Below, piece by piece: positions 6,757-14,224 of a stretch of DNA of 31,116 nucleotides. The notes under the pieces are model-generated. The model did no database searches, was not told the origin of the DNA, and saw only the letters and a program-made list of their open reading frames with translations. Every line of letters begins with the position of its first letter. The stretch's first letter is position 1. A program made the translations under genes and the position numbers. Origin of the DNA: an uncultured Flavonifractor sp. (lineage in GTDB: Bacteria > Bacillota > Clostridia > Oscillospirales > Oscillospiraceae); the NCBI GenBank assembly GCA_910585415.1, contig CAJUDT010000017.1:1-31116 (forward strand), given 5' to 3'.

Positions 6757-7713
6757 TTGGAACTTAATTTTCGCAAAGCGGCCATCATCGGCTGCGGCTC
6801 TGTGGGCGCTTCCATCGCCTTCCGGTTTTTGCAGCAGGGCCTGTTCTCCCATCTGGTCCTGCTGGACGCCAATCCGGCCAAGGCCGAGGGGGAGGCCATG
6901 GACCTCAGCGACGGAATGCCCTATGGGGCCGCCATGGAAATCACCGCCGGAACCTATGACGACGCCGCCAGCTGCGCCCTGGCGGTCATCACCGCAGGGG
7001 TGAACCAGAAGCCCGGCCAGACCCGGCTGGAGCTCATCGCCCAAAACATCGCCATCCTGAAACAAATTGTGGACGAGCTCACCGCCCGCCATTTCGGCGG
7101 CATCCTGCTCATTGTGTCCAACCCGGTGGACGTGCTCACCTATGCCGCCTGGAAACTCTCCGGCTTCCCCAAGGAGCGGGTCATTGGCTCCGGCACCGTT
7201 CTGGACACCGCCCGGCTCAAGCAGCTCCTGGGGGAGGAACTGAAGGTGGACAGCCGGAACGTCCATGCCTTCATCGTCGGCGAGCACGGGGACAGTGAGC
7301 TTGCCGTGTGGAGCGGAGCCAACGTGTCCGGCCTGGATTTGGACGATTTCTGCCGCCTCCAGGGCAAGGAGCTCCGGGCCGCCGACATGGACCGGCTGTA
7401 CCGGGACATCCGGGACAGCGCACAGGCCATCATCCAGCGCAAGGGGGCCACTTATTACGGCATCGCTATGGCCGTAGGGCGTATTGCGGAGTGCATCGTC
7501 AAGGACGAACACGCGGTTCTCCCCATCTCCGTGGTGCTGGAGGGGGAATACGGCTTGGAGGACCTGGCCCTGAGCATTCCCTCTCTGGTGGGGCGCAACG
7601 GCCTGGAAAAAATCCTGGAAATCCCCCTGGGCCAGTCGGAGCGGACCGCCCTGCGGGACTCCGCCCAGCAGCTCAAGGAGGTTATCGGCGGTCTGAGCCT
7701 GCCGCCCGCTTAG
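6757..7713 (+). CDS. ldh: L-lactate dehydrogenase
   Basis: The enzyme reduces pyruvate to L-lactate with NADH, regenerating NAD+ in fermentation. The 318-aa product has the Rossmann loop GCGSVG (residues 12-17), Asp in LLDAN that selects NAD, NQKPGQTR with Gln84 (an Arg here would indicate malate dehydrogenase) and Arg90, SNPVD, and the catalytic His177 in GEHGDS. The start is TTG at 6757 with GGGGAG 8 nt upstream; no ATG fits. It is one of the few plus-strand core genes and converges on the NSS transporter with a 4-bp overlap of the ends, so no terminator lies between them. Confidence 0.95.
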   Translation: MELNFRKAAIIGCGSVGASIAFRFLQQGLFSHLVLLDANPAKAEGEAMDLSDGMPYGAAMEITAGTYDDAASCALAVITAGVNQKPGQTRLELIAQNIAILKQIVDELTARHFGGILLIVSNPVDVLTYAAWKLSGFPKERVIGSGTVLDTARLKQLLGEELKVDSRNVHAFIVGEHGDSELAVWSGANVSGLDLDDFCRLQGKELRAADMDRLYRDIRDSAQAIIQRKGATYYGIAMAVGRIAECIVKDEHAVLPISVVLEGEYGLEDLALSIPSLVGRNGLEKILEIPLGQSERTALRDSAQQLKEVIGGLSLPPA

Positions 7714-9035
7714 AACGCCACCTGCATCAGCAGGGCCACGCCGCACAGGAGTATGGCGCAGGGCACGTAGAGATACCGCCCCGCGTAGTACCAAAGGGTA
7801 CCGGGAGCCCGCTTCGCCCCCCGGCCCACCTCGTCCATCAGGTCCTCCCGGCGCATCACCCAGAACCAGGACACCGCCCCCAGGGTGGCCCCGATGGGAA
7901 TGATATAGATGGACACAATATCCATCCAGGGCCCCCATTTGAAAATGGGCTCCATGTGCATTCCAATGCCCAGGCACACCACGCACAGAAGCAGCAGGAC
8001 CACCTTGCGTCCCAGCTTGGGGAACCGGTGGAGCAGGGACTCTCCCACCGCCTCAAACATGTTTTGCAGGGAGCTCACCCCGGCGAAAACCATGGCAATA
8101 TAGAGGATGACGGCAAACACCCGTCCCAGGGGGATGTCCTGCAAGATGCGGGGCAGGGTCACAAAGAGCAGGGAGGGCCCTGCCCCCACGTCCAGGCCGT
8201 AGGCAAAGCACGCCGGGATAATCACCAGCGCGGCCACCAGGGCGGCAATGGTATCGAAGAGGGCGGTCCGCTTGGCCAGGGCCGCCACGTCCATCTCCCG
8301 GTCCAGGTAGGCCCCGTAGACGATCATGCCGCTCCCCGTGATGGAGAGGGAAAAGAAGGCCTGCCCCATCGCCCAAATCCACACCATGGGATTGAGCAGC
8401 TCCTCCCAGCGGAAGGTAAACATATACCGGTACCCCTCCGCCGCGCCGGGCAGGAAGGCCACCCGCACCGCCAGAATGGCAAAAATGACGAAAAACACCG
8501 GCATCATGACCTTGTTGGTCCGCTCGATGCTCTTGGCCCCCAGCAGGAGGGTCAGCAAAGTACCCACCACCACAATGGCGTGAAAGGGCAGGACGGCATA
8601 ATCCGCCGTGGAGAAGGCTTCAAACCAGCCGGCGGTATCCGCCGCCATCAGGGAGCCGTCCAGGGCGTTGGCAAAGGCCTTGAGCACGTAGGCAATGATA
8701 GCGGCATAGCCAATGGCGATGCACATGGACCCGGCCAGGGGCAGCCAGCCCAACAGGCCCCCCACCTTTCCCAGCCCCTTCCGGCGGCTGGCCCAGGCCA
8801 TTTCATAGGTCCCCAGGGTGCCCGTCCGGGCCCGGCGGCCCACGGCGTACTCCGCCGACAGGCCCACCACACTGAACAGCACCACAAAACACAGGTAGGC
8901 CAACAAAAAGGCCCCGCCCCCGTTGCCCCCCATTTTTGCCGGAAAGCCCCAGACATTCGCCATGCCCACGGCAGACCCCACCGCCGAGAGCACAAACCCC
9001 CAGCTGCTGGTAAACTGCGCCTTCTTTTTATCCAT
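7710..9035 (-). CDS. Sodium:neurotransmitter symporter (NSS/SNF) family transporter
   Basis: This inner-membrane transporter of 441 aa has about 11 hydrophobic segments and probably imports an amino acid with Na+. TM1 carries the family pattern GSAVGMANVWGFP and NGGGAFLLAYL. In characterised members such as LeuT the residue before FP is an Arg of the outer gate; here it is Gly, as I recall for a Clostridial subgroup. Substrate cannot be read from sequence. The ATG at 9035 has AAGGGAG 6 nt upstream. It lies downstream of fbp, separated by the repeat element at 9077-9253, and its stop overlaps the ldh stop. Confidence 0.92.
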   Translation of the reverse strand: MDKKKAQFTSSWGFVLSAVGSAVGMANVWGFPAKMGGNGGGAFLLAYLCFVVLFSVVGLSAEYAVGRRARTGTLGTYEMAWASRRKGLGKVGGLLGWLPLAGSMCIAIGYAAIIAYVLKAFANALDGSLMAADTAGWFEAFSTADYAVLPFHAIVVVGTLLTLLLGAKSIERTNKVMMPVFFVIFAILAVRVAFLPGAAEGYRYMFTFRWEELLNPMVWIWAMGQAFFSLSITGSGMIVYGAYLDREMDVAALAKRTALFDTIAALVAALVIIPACFAYGLDVGAGPSLLFVTLPRILQDIPLGRVFAVILYIAMVFAGVSSLQNMFEAVGESLLHRFPKLGRKVVLLLLCVVCLGIGMHMEPIFKWGPWMDIVSIYIIPIGATLGAVSWFWVMRREDLMDEVGRGAKRAPGTLWYYAGRYLYVPCAILLCGVALLMQVAF

Positions 9036-9052
9036 CCTCGTCTCCCTTTCCC

Positions 9053-9078
9053 AGTGCGCCCGTACTTCGGGGCGCGCT
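9053..9078 (+). repeat. Flanking direct repeat, left copy
   Basis: AGTGCGCCCGTACTTCGGGG plus GCGCT is repeated with two mismatches and a one-base gap at 9252-9276. The two copies flank the inverted-repeat element almost exactly. Confidence 0.6.
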
Positions 9079-9253
9079 CAGCTTGTCGAAAAAGTCCTAA
9101 CGGACTTTCCCGCCAAGCTGAGGAAAATTTCTACACTTGTTACACAAGTTCCGAAATTTTGTGATTCCGACGCGAAAGAAAACCCTGACGGTTTTCTTTC
9201 ACACTATCTTTCCCTCCGAAACCTTTGGCCGAAGCGAGTTTCGACAGTCTGAG
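9077..9253. repeat. Inverted-repeat intergenic element, copy A (177 bp)
   Basis: The ends are imperfect inverted repeats: CTCAGCTTGTCGAAAAA at 9077-9093, matched 13/17 by the reverse complement of 9237-9253. Internal hairpins include AAAGTCC/GGACTTT (9091-9097 and 9102-9108) and an 11-bp GAAAGAAAACC/GGTTTTCTTTC stem near 9174-9200. It encodes no protein. Copy B at 11435-11505 shares both ends. Relative to B it carries an extra 103 bp bounded by CTTTCCC copies at 9105 and 9208. It is MITE-like, and on the minus strand it may also act as a weak terminator after fbp. Confidence 0.65.
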
Positions 9254-9276
9254 TGCGTCCGTACCTCGGGCGCGCT
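9252..9276 (+). repeat. Flanking direct repeat, right copy
   Basis: Second copy of the 25-26 bp repeat (see 9053-9078), just outside the right end of element A. It is longer than a typical target-site duplication, so it may instead be an older repeat into which the element inserted. Confidence 0.6.
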
Positions 9277-9295
9277 TTTCTCTGGACTCAGGCGG

Positions 9296-11287
9296 TTACG
9301 CCTTGTGGTCCTCGTTCACCTCGCCCATCTTGTAGGCCCGCAGGAGGGCCTTCAAATCGTCCACCTGCTGCTGAAGCTGTGCGCCGATGTCCGTCTGCGA
9401 AATCTTGATGCGGGCCTCCATGCGCTCGAACACCTCGGAGAAGGAGGCGATATCCAGATTTTCGCGGATGGCGTTCTCTTTCCCCGCAAAAGGCTTGTGG
9501 GACACCAGGCGCAGACAGTTGGAATTGTAAATCAGAGTATAGCCCGCAATGCCGGTGGTGGGCTGATAGGCCCGGCAGAAGCCGCCGTCGATGACAATGA
9601 GCTTGCCGCCGCCCTTGATGGGGCTCTCCCCCTTTTTGGACTTGACGGGCACATGTCCGTTGATAATGTGGCAGTGCGGTCCCTCCAGGCCAAAGTCTTT
9701 CATGAGGCGCTCGCACACGTCTGGGTCGTTGTAGTAGGTGTAGTAGGCGTTCTTGGGCTCCGTCCAGGCGTCCTCGTCCTTAATGAGCCGCCGCTCAAAG
9801 GTGGTCATGCGGTCCCGGCCATAGGTGGGCGAGTGCCGCCCGCACCAGAGGAACCACAAAAAGTCCATCCCGTACTGCCGTTCCGCCGAGCCCGAGCGGG
9901 CATAGTACCCCTGTCGGGCCACCGACTCGGCAAAGTCCATGAAATCCTGTCCCCGCAGGGATTTGCCGTTGATTTTGAACTCCATAACCTCTCCATCGTC
10001 GGTGAGGGGAATGCAGCCATGAAGCAGCAGGTTGCCGTTGAACACCTTATACAGCCCCCCCTTGGAGTAGAGGAAACGCACATGCTTTTGGAGCTTCTCG
10101 CTGTGCTGGAAGGAGGCGGTCAGCTGGCGGATCATCTGGTCCTCCTCCTGGGAGAGGTCGTAGGGATGTTCCCGGTCCACTGTGGGGAAGTCGGTATCCG
10201 CCAGTGGGTAGGTGGTTCCGTTGATGGTGATGCACTTGTTTTCATAGTCGATTTTATCCAGCAGCAGCCGGTCATTCATGCGGAACTCCGGGTGACGGAG
10301 AATCTTTTGCCCCTCCAGCTTGAAGAGAATAATGGTAATGGCCTTGTGCATCCGGGCGGCTAGAGCGATGTCCTTTTCGTTCAGGTCCCCGCTGTCGTTG
10401 GTGAGCTTGGCGGCAAAGCAGGAGCAGTCCACGTCCCGGTACACGTCGTTGGCAAAGAGGGCCAGGGGCCGCAGGCTGATGCCGTAGCCGGTCTCAATGA
10501 CCTCCAGGTTGTTGTAATGGATGGAGTTGGAGAGCACGGTAGCCACCAGCGTGCGGCTTCCGGTGGCCGCGCCCATCCAGAGCACGTCATGGTTGCCCCA
10601 CTGAATGTCAACACTGTGATAGTTCATCAATGTGTCCATGATGATGTCCGCCCGGGGACCCCGGTCAAAGACGTCCCCCACCAGGTGGAGGTGGTCCACA
10701 ATCAGGCGCTTGATGAGATTGCACATGGCAATGATAAAATTCTCCGCCCGGTCGATGTCGATGATGGTGGAGATGATATTTTCATAGTATTCCCGCTTGT
10801 CGTGGTACTCATAATTGGTGTTGATGAGCTCGTCAATGATGTAGGCATACTCCTTGGGCATGGCCTTGCGGACCTTGGAGCGGGTGTACTTGGAGGCGGC
10901 CACCCGGCACACGTCAATGAGGCGGTGCAGGGTGATTCGGTACCACTCGTCCATTTCCGCCTTATTGCTGGTATAAATTTCCTCCAGCTTTTCCGCCGGA
11001 TAGTAAATAAGGGTGGCCAGCTGGTCCCGGTCGGCCTTGGACACACTGGTGGAGAAGAGCTCATCCACCTTCTCCCGCACCACGCCGGAGGCGCTGTTGA
11101 GGATGTGCTGAAAGGCCTCGTACTCCCCGTGAACGTCGGAGATGAAGTGCTCGGTGCCCTTGGGTAGGTTCAGGATGGTCTGGAGGTTGATAATCTCACT
11201 GCTGGCCGCCTGAACCGTGGGATACTGGCGGGAGAGCATCTGCAAGTATCGCAGAGAAGGTGTGCTGGATTTTTCTGCTTTTTTCAT
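9296..11287 (-). CDS. fbp: Fructose-1,6-bisphosphatase, class III
   Basis: The enzyme removes the 1-phosphate of fructose-1,6-bisphosphate in gluconeogenesis. The 663-aa length and calcineurin-like metal-binding motifs identify the Firmicutes class III type: HFISDVHGE, LVGDVFDRGPR and WGNHD in the N-terminal half, then INGHVPVK and IVIDGGFCRAY near the C-terminus. I chose ATG 11287 (MKKAEKSS) with AGGAGG 7 nt upstream; a longer frame to 11362 lacks support and would cover the promoter. It is monocistronic or followed by the NSS gene across repeat A. Both flanks carry related repeat elements. Confidence 0.96.
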   Translation of the reverse strand: MKKAEKSSTPSLRYLQMLSRQYPTVQAASSEIINLQTILNLPKGTEHFISDVHGEYEAFQHILNSASGVVREKVDELFSTSVSKADRDQLATLIYYPAEKLEEIYTSNKAEMDEWYRITLHRLIDVCRVAASKYTRSKVRKAMPKEYAYIIDELINTNYEYHDKREYYENIISTIIDIDRAENFIIAMCNLIKRLIVDHLHLVGDVFDRGPRADIIMDTLMNYHSVDIQWGNHDVLWMGAATGSRTLVATVLSNSIHYNNLEVIETGYGISLRPLALFANDVYRDVDCSCFAAKLTNDSGDLNEKDIALAARMHKAITIILFKLEGQKILRHPEFRMNDRLLLDKIDYENKCITINGTTYPLADTDFPTVDREHPYDLSQEEDQMIRQLTASFQHSEKLQKHVRFLYSKGGLYKVFNGNLLLHGCIPLTDDGEVMEFKINGKSLRGQDFMDFAESVARQGYYARSGSAERQYGMDFLWFLWCGRHSPTYGRDRMTTFERRLIKDEDAWTEPKNAYYTYYNDPDVCERLMKDFGLEGPHCHIINGHVPVKSKKGESPIKGGGKLIVIDGGFCRAYQPTTGIAGYTLIYNSNCLRLVSHKPFAGKENAIRENLDIASFSEVFERMEARIKISQTDIGAQLQQQVDDLKALLRAYKMGEVNEDHKA

Positions 11288-11321
11288 GGAAGTTCCTCCT
11301 ATAGTTCTGGTTGGTGGTTTT

Positions 11322-11330
11322 ATTATACCA
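11322..11330 (-). promoter_or_regulatory. Extended -10 promoter of fbp
   Basis: On the minus strand TGGTATAAT gives a perfect -10 (11322-11327) with the TG extension. No good -35 is seen 16-18 nt upstream, as expected for an extended -10 promoter. It lies 34 nt before the fbp start. Confidence 0.6.
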
Positions 11331-11394
11331 GTATTTTCCCCAAAATGATAGAGGGATTTCAAAACGGGGCGCCGGCAGACCGGCCGGACTCCGG

Positions 11395-11433
11395 GATAAA
11401 AAGCGGTTGACCACCCGGCTGGGCGGTCAACCG
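11395..11433 (-). terminator. Terminator of the fructokinase-endoglucanase operon
   Basis: Arms 11404-11412 and 11425-11433 form a 9-bp CGGTTGACC/GGTCAACCG stem with an extra CCC/GGG inside. On the minus strand it is followed by CTTTTTATC. It lies about 100 nt after the endoglucanase stop. Confidence 0.75.
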
Positions 11434-11434
11434 A

Positions 11435-11505
11435 CAGCTTGTTAAAAAAGTCCTCACGGACTTTCCCTCCGAAACCTTTGGTCTAAGCGGTTTTTCGACA
11501 GTCTG
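11435..11505. repeat. Inverted-repeat intergenic element, copy B (71 bp)
   Basis: Short relative of element A. Its first 32 bases match A with three mismatches, and its right half (TCCCTCCGAAACCTTTGG to TCGACAGTCTG) matches the right end of A. It lacks the 103-bp middle of A. Its own hairpin AAAGTCC/GGACTTT (11447-11464) is followed on the minus strand by a T-run, so it could terminate transcription itself. Confidence 0.65.
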
Positions 11506-11537
11506 GCGGAGGTTTCTGCCAAATGGAAAAACCCTTC

Positions 11538-13082
11538 TCAATGGGCCAGACGGGAGAACACAAAGCGCCCCGACGGAGTCAGGTCCTCCTCGCTCCAGGT
11601 CCCGCCGGGGGCCGTGCCCGGCCGCAGGGCGGCGGAGGCCTCATCCTTATCGCACAGGGACCAATTGCACCAGCTGATGGCCCGCTCTTCCAGAAAATCC
11701 AGCCAGACCCCGGCTTCCTCCAAAAAGACCCCGCCGCCGCCGCCGGCCCGGCTGGTCCCCCACTCGGACACAAACACCGGCAGGCCCCCTTTCCGCGCGG
11801 CGTCAATCCGCTCCCGCAGCTCCGCACTGTGGGTGCCCGCGTAGAAATGGAGGGTGTACATCAGATTCTCCCCCTGGAGGGGGTCGGCTGCGGCCAGATG
11901 GATATCCTGGCTCCAGGTGGGGCTTCCCACCAGAATTATCCCTCTGGGGGCGTGCTCCCGAATGGCCGCAATGACCCGTTGGGCATAGGGCTTCACGTTC
12001 CCCTGCCAGGTAATCCCGCCGTTGGGCTCGTTGCAGATTTCATAGAGCACATTGGGGGTGTCCCCATAGCGTTGGGCCATTTCGGAGAAAAAGGCCTCAG
12101 CCTCCGACCCATGGGCCAGAGGGTCCCCGTCGGACAGAATGTGCCAGTCAATGATAACATACATATCGCAGGCTATGGCCGCGTCCACCGCTGCTATAAC
12201 CCGTTCCTTCATGGCCTCCGGCTGGCTGAGGTAGCCCCCCTCGCCGGTGTATATGGCCACCCGGAACACATTGGCCCCGGCGGCGGCGGTTTGCCGCACC
12301 GCCTGGACCCCGGCGAAAGAACCGAACCACTGGAGGCCGTGGCTGCTCATGCCCCGCAGGACCACCGGCTCTCCGGATTCCCCGCACAGCTGTGTCCCCT
12401 TCACCTGAAGCCAGCCGGTTTGGGAGACGCCCCCCGACAGCGGCGCGGCGGGCTTGGGGACAGCCGGAGGGGACGGGCGCTCTCCGCCCGCCTTCTGGAG
12501 GGCCCGGCGCAGAAGAACGCAGGCCTCTGCCCGGCTGAGTCCGTCCAGGGGCCGGAACGCCCCATTCCCGTCTCCGGTGACCACCCCGGCGGCGTAAGCG
12601 GCCAATACCGGTTCGTAATACCGCCCGCTCAGGGTGGAAAAATCGGATATTTTTGCGGATTCCCTTTGATAATCCCCACGCACCTCCGGCAAGAGGGCCC
12701 GCATGAGGATTTTCACCGCCAGCTGACGGGAAATGGGCCGGTCAAAGCCCTCCCCGGTGGGCGGGAGCTCGTCCCAATCGTACCACCCGGCCTCCAGCGC
12801 GGCCCGCAGCTCCCCCGCCGCCCAATGGCCGCTCTGCCCGGACGCGGGGGCCAGACCGCCGCACCGGACCGCAATGGTCACAAATTCCGCCGCCGAAATG
12901 GGGCGCTCCGGCTGAAAACTCCCGTCGGGGCATCCGGTGAGCAGCCCCCGTCCGGTCAGTTCTGCGACGGCCTCCCCATACCAGCTCTCCGGGTCCACGT
13001 CGGAAAAGGCCGCTCCCGCCGCCGGACTCCCCAGCACCGCCAGGAGGACCAGGAGGGCCAGGATGTAGCCCGCGCGCCTCAT
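11538..13082 (-). CDS. SLH-anchored GH5 endoglucanase-like glycoside hydrolase
   Basis: Predicted secreted beta-glucan or cellulose hydrolase of 514 aa. A signal peptide (about 1-24, cut near AAGAA) is followed by three S-layer homology motifs (about 25-75, 85-132, 145-198), which anchor proteins to the Gram-positive wall. A Pro-rich linker leads to a GH5 catalytic domain (about 225-514). Catalytic acid/base Glu352 is in YEICNEPNG, nucleophile Glu440 in VFVSEWG; conserved HGLQW, FRVAIY, DWH and LHFY residues support the GH5_2-like cellulase group. The start overlaps the fructokinase stop (ATGA), so translation is coupled. No carbohydrate-binding module is seen, and the substrate could be cellulose, beta-glucan or a related glucan. 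Confidence 0.92.
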   Translation of the reverse strand: MRRAGYILALLVLLAVLGSPAAGAAFSDVDPESWYGEAVAELTGRGLLTGCPDGSFQPERPISAAEFVTIAVRCGGLAPASGQSGHWAAGELRAALEAGWYDWDELPPTGEGFDRPISRQLAVKILMRALLPEVRGDYQRESAKISDFSTLSGRYYEPVLAAYAAGVVTGDGNGAFRPLDGLSRAEACVLLRRALQKAGGERPSPPAVPKPAAPLSGGVSQTGWLQVKGTQLCGESGEPVVLRGMSSHGLQWFGSFAGVQAVRQTAAAGANVFRVAIYTGEGGYLSQPEAMKERVIAAVDAAIACDMYVIIDWHILSDGDPLAHGSEAEAFFSEMAQRYGDTPNVLYEICNEPNGGITWQGNVKPYAQRVIAAIREHAPRGIILVGSPTWSQDIHLAAADPLQGENLMYTLHFYAGTHSAELRERIDAARKGGLPVFVSEWGTSRAGGGGGVFLEEAGVWLDFLEERAISWCNWSLCDKDEASAALRPGTAPGGTWSEEDLTPSGRFVFSRLAH

Positions 13083-14056
13083 ACCGCCGTTTTCGCCAGG
13101 AGGGCCATTACCTCCGCCCGCTCCGGCATGGAGCGGATGGCCCCCCTCCGGGTGGTCACCAGATAGGCGGCGGCGTTGGCGAAGCGGAGCATTTCGGTCA
13201 AATCCCCGGCGGTCAGGCCGTCAATCCCGTGCTCCAGCACAAAGTTCAGCACACAGGCGCAGAAGGTGTCTCCCGCCCCTGTCGTCTCGATGGTCCCGCC
13301 CAGTGTCAGGGCGGGCACAAAGACCCGCTCATCCCCGTAGTAGGCGTAGCTGCCCTGGGCCCCTGCCGTCACATTGCATACGCGGATATTGGGATACTGC
13401 TTCCGCAGAAGGGCCGCGCCTTTGTCAAAATCCGTCTCGCCGGTCATGAACTCCAGCTCATTGTCGGCAATTTTCAAAATATCGCACTGGCCCAGTCCCC
13501 AGGCAATCTGGGTCCGGGCTTCCTCCAGGCTGTCCCACAGGGGCAGCCGGAGGTTGGGGTCAAAGGATATGAGCGTCCCACCCGCTTTAGCGTACTCCAG
13601 GGCCTGACAGGTGGCCTGCCGGACCCCCGGGTGGGTCATGGACAGAGTGCCGAAGTGGAATATACGGCTCTGCCGGATTACCGCCTCGGGCACCTCCCCC
13701 GCCTCCAGGCACATGTCCGCGCCGGGGTTCCGGTAAAAGGAAAAATCCCGGTCCCCGCCCGCCAGGGTCTGGACAAAGGCCAGGGTCGTAGGGACCTTGG
13801 GATCAAACACCAGATGGTCCATGCAGATACCCGCCTGCTGGGCCACCTCCTTCAGCCTGCGGCCGAACATGTCCTCCCCCACCTTGCCCACAAAGGCACA
13901 GCGCTTGCCCAGCTTGCCCAGCATCGCCAGCACATTGCAGGGCGCGCCGCCAGGGTTGGCCTCAAAGAGGGGATTCCCCTGGCCGCTGAGGCCGTTTTCC
14001 GTAAAGTCAATGAGCAGCTCGCCCAGGGCTGTCACGTCAAAAGATGCCTGTACCAT
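13079..14056 (-). CDS. PfkB-family sugar kinase, probably fructokinase
   Basis: A cytoplasmic 325-aa kinase that phosphorylates a sugar, most likely fructose to fructose-6-phosphate. It begins FDVTALGELLIDF and has PfkB signature 1 around NPGGAPCNVLAMLGKLG, a fructokinase-like DPNLRLPLW, and signature 2 TTGAGDTFCACVL with the catalytic Asp. Several in-frame ATGs exist; I chose 14056 because GGAGG lies 10 nt upstream, while ATG 14065 is only 1 nt from it. It is the first gene of a unit with the GH5 enzyme (4-bp ATGA overlap), driven by the promoter at 14100-14128. Confidence 0.9.
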   Translation of the reverse strand: MVQASFDVTALGELLIDFTENGLSGQGNPLFEANPGGAPCNVLAMLGKLGKRCAFVGKVGEDMFGRRLKEVAQQAGICMDHLVFDPKVPTTLAFVQTLAGGDRDFSFYRNPGADMCLEAGEVPEAVIRQSRIFHFGTLSMTHPGVRQATCQALEYAKAGGTLISFDPNLRLPLWDSLEEARTQIAWGLGQCDILKIADNELEFMTGETDFDKGAALLRKQYPNIRVCNVTAGAQGSYAYYGDERVFVPALTLGGTIETTGAGDTFCACVLNFVLEHGIDGLTAGDLTEMLRFANAAAYLVTTRRGAIRSMPERAEVMALLAKTAV

Positions 14057-14099
14057 GATACTCATGCCTCCCATGTTTGCAGCTTGCGTTTGCACCCTA

Positions 14100-14128
14100 A
14101 GTATAACGGATTCCGGCGGATTTCGCAA
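14100..14128 (-). promoter_or_regulatory. Sigma-A promoter of the fructokinase-endoglucanase operon
   Basis: Minus strand TTGCGA (14123-14128), 17-nt spacer, TATACT (14100-14105). It lies just downstream of the terminator of the preceding gene and 44 nt before the chosen start. Confidence 0.7.
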
Positions 14129-14140
14129 CAGCAGTTTTCC

Positions 14141-14182
14141 AAAAAACGGAGGTCAGAGGGCCTTTCCTGGCCCCTGACCTCC
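14141..14182 (-). terminator. Terminator of the rhomboid-like gene
   Basis: Long stem GGAGGTCAG-GGGCC (left arm 14148-14162, right arm 14169-14182, one bulged base). On the minus strand it is followed by GTTTTTTGG (T6 at 14141-14146). A classic intrinsic terminator about 45 nt after the stop at 14225. Confidence 0.85.
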
Positions 14183-14224
14183 GGTCCGTGCGCTTATCCC
14201 CGGCCCTCTGCCGGCTGGAAGCGG

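Noticed and set aside
7308..9164. Long plus-strand open frame opposite the NSS transporter (also 15129-17522, 13229-15157 and 3485-5020 opposite other genes)
   Set aside because: Low-complexity Gly/His/Gln/Pro-rich translations with no motifs, antisense to clearly real genes. They are a by-product of GC-rich codon usage.
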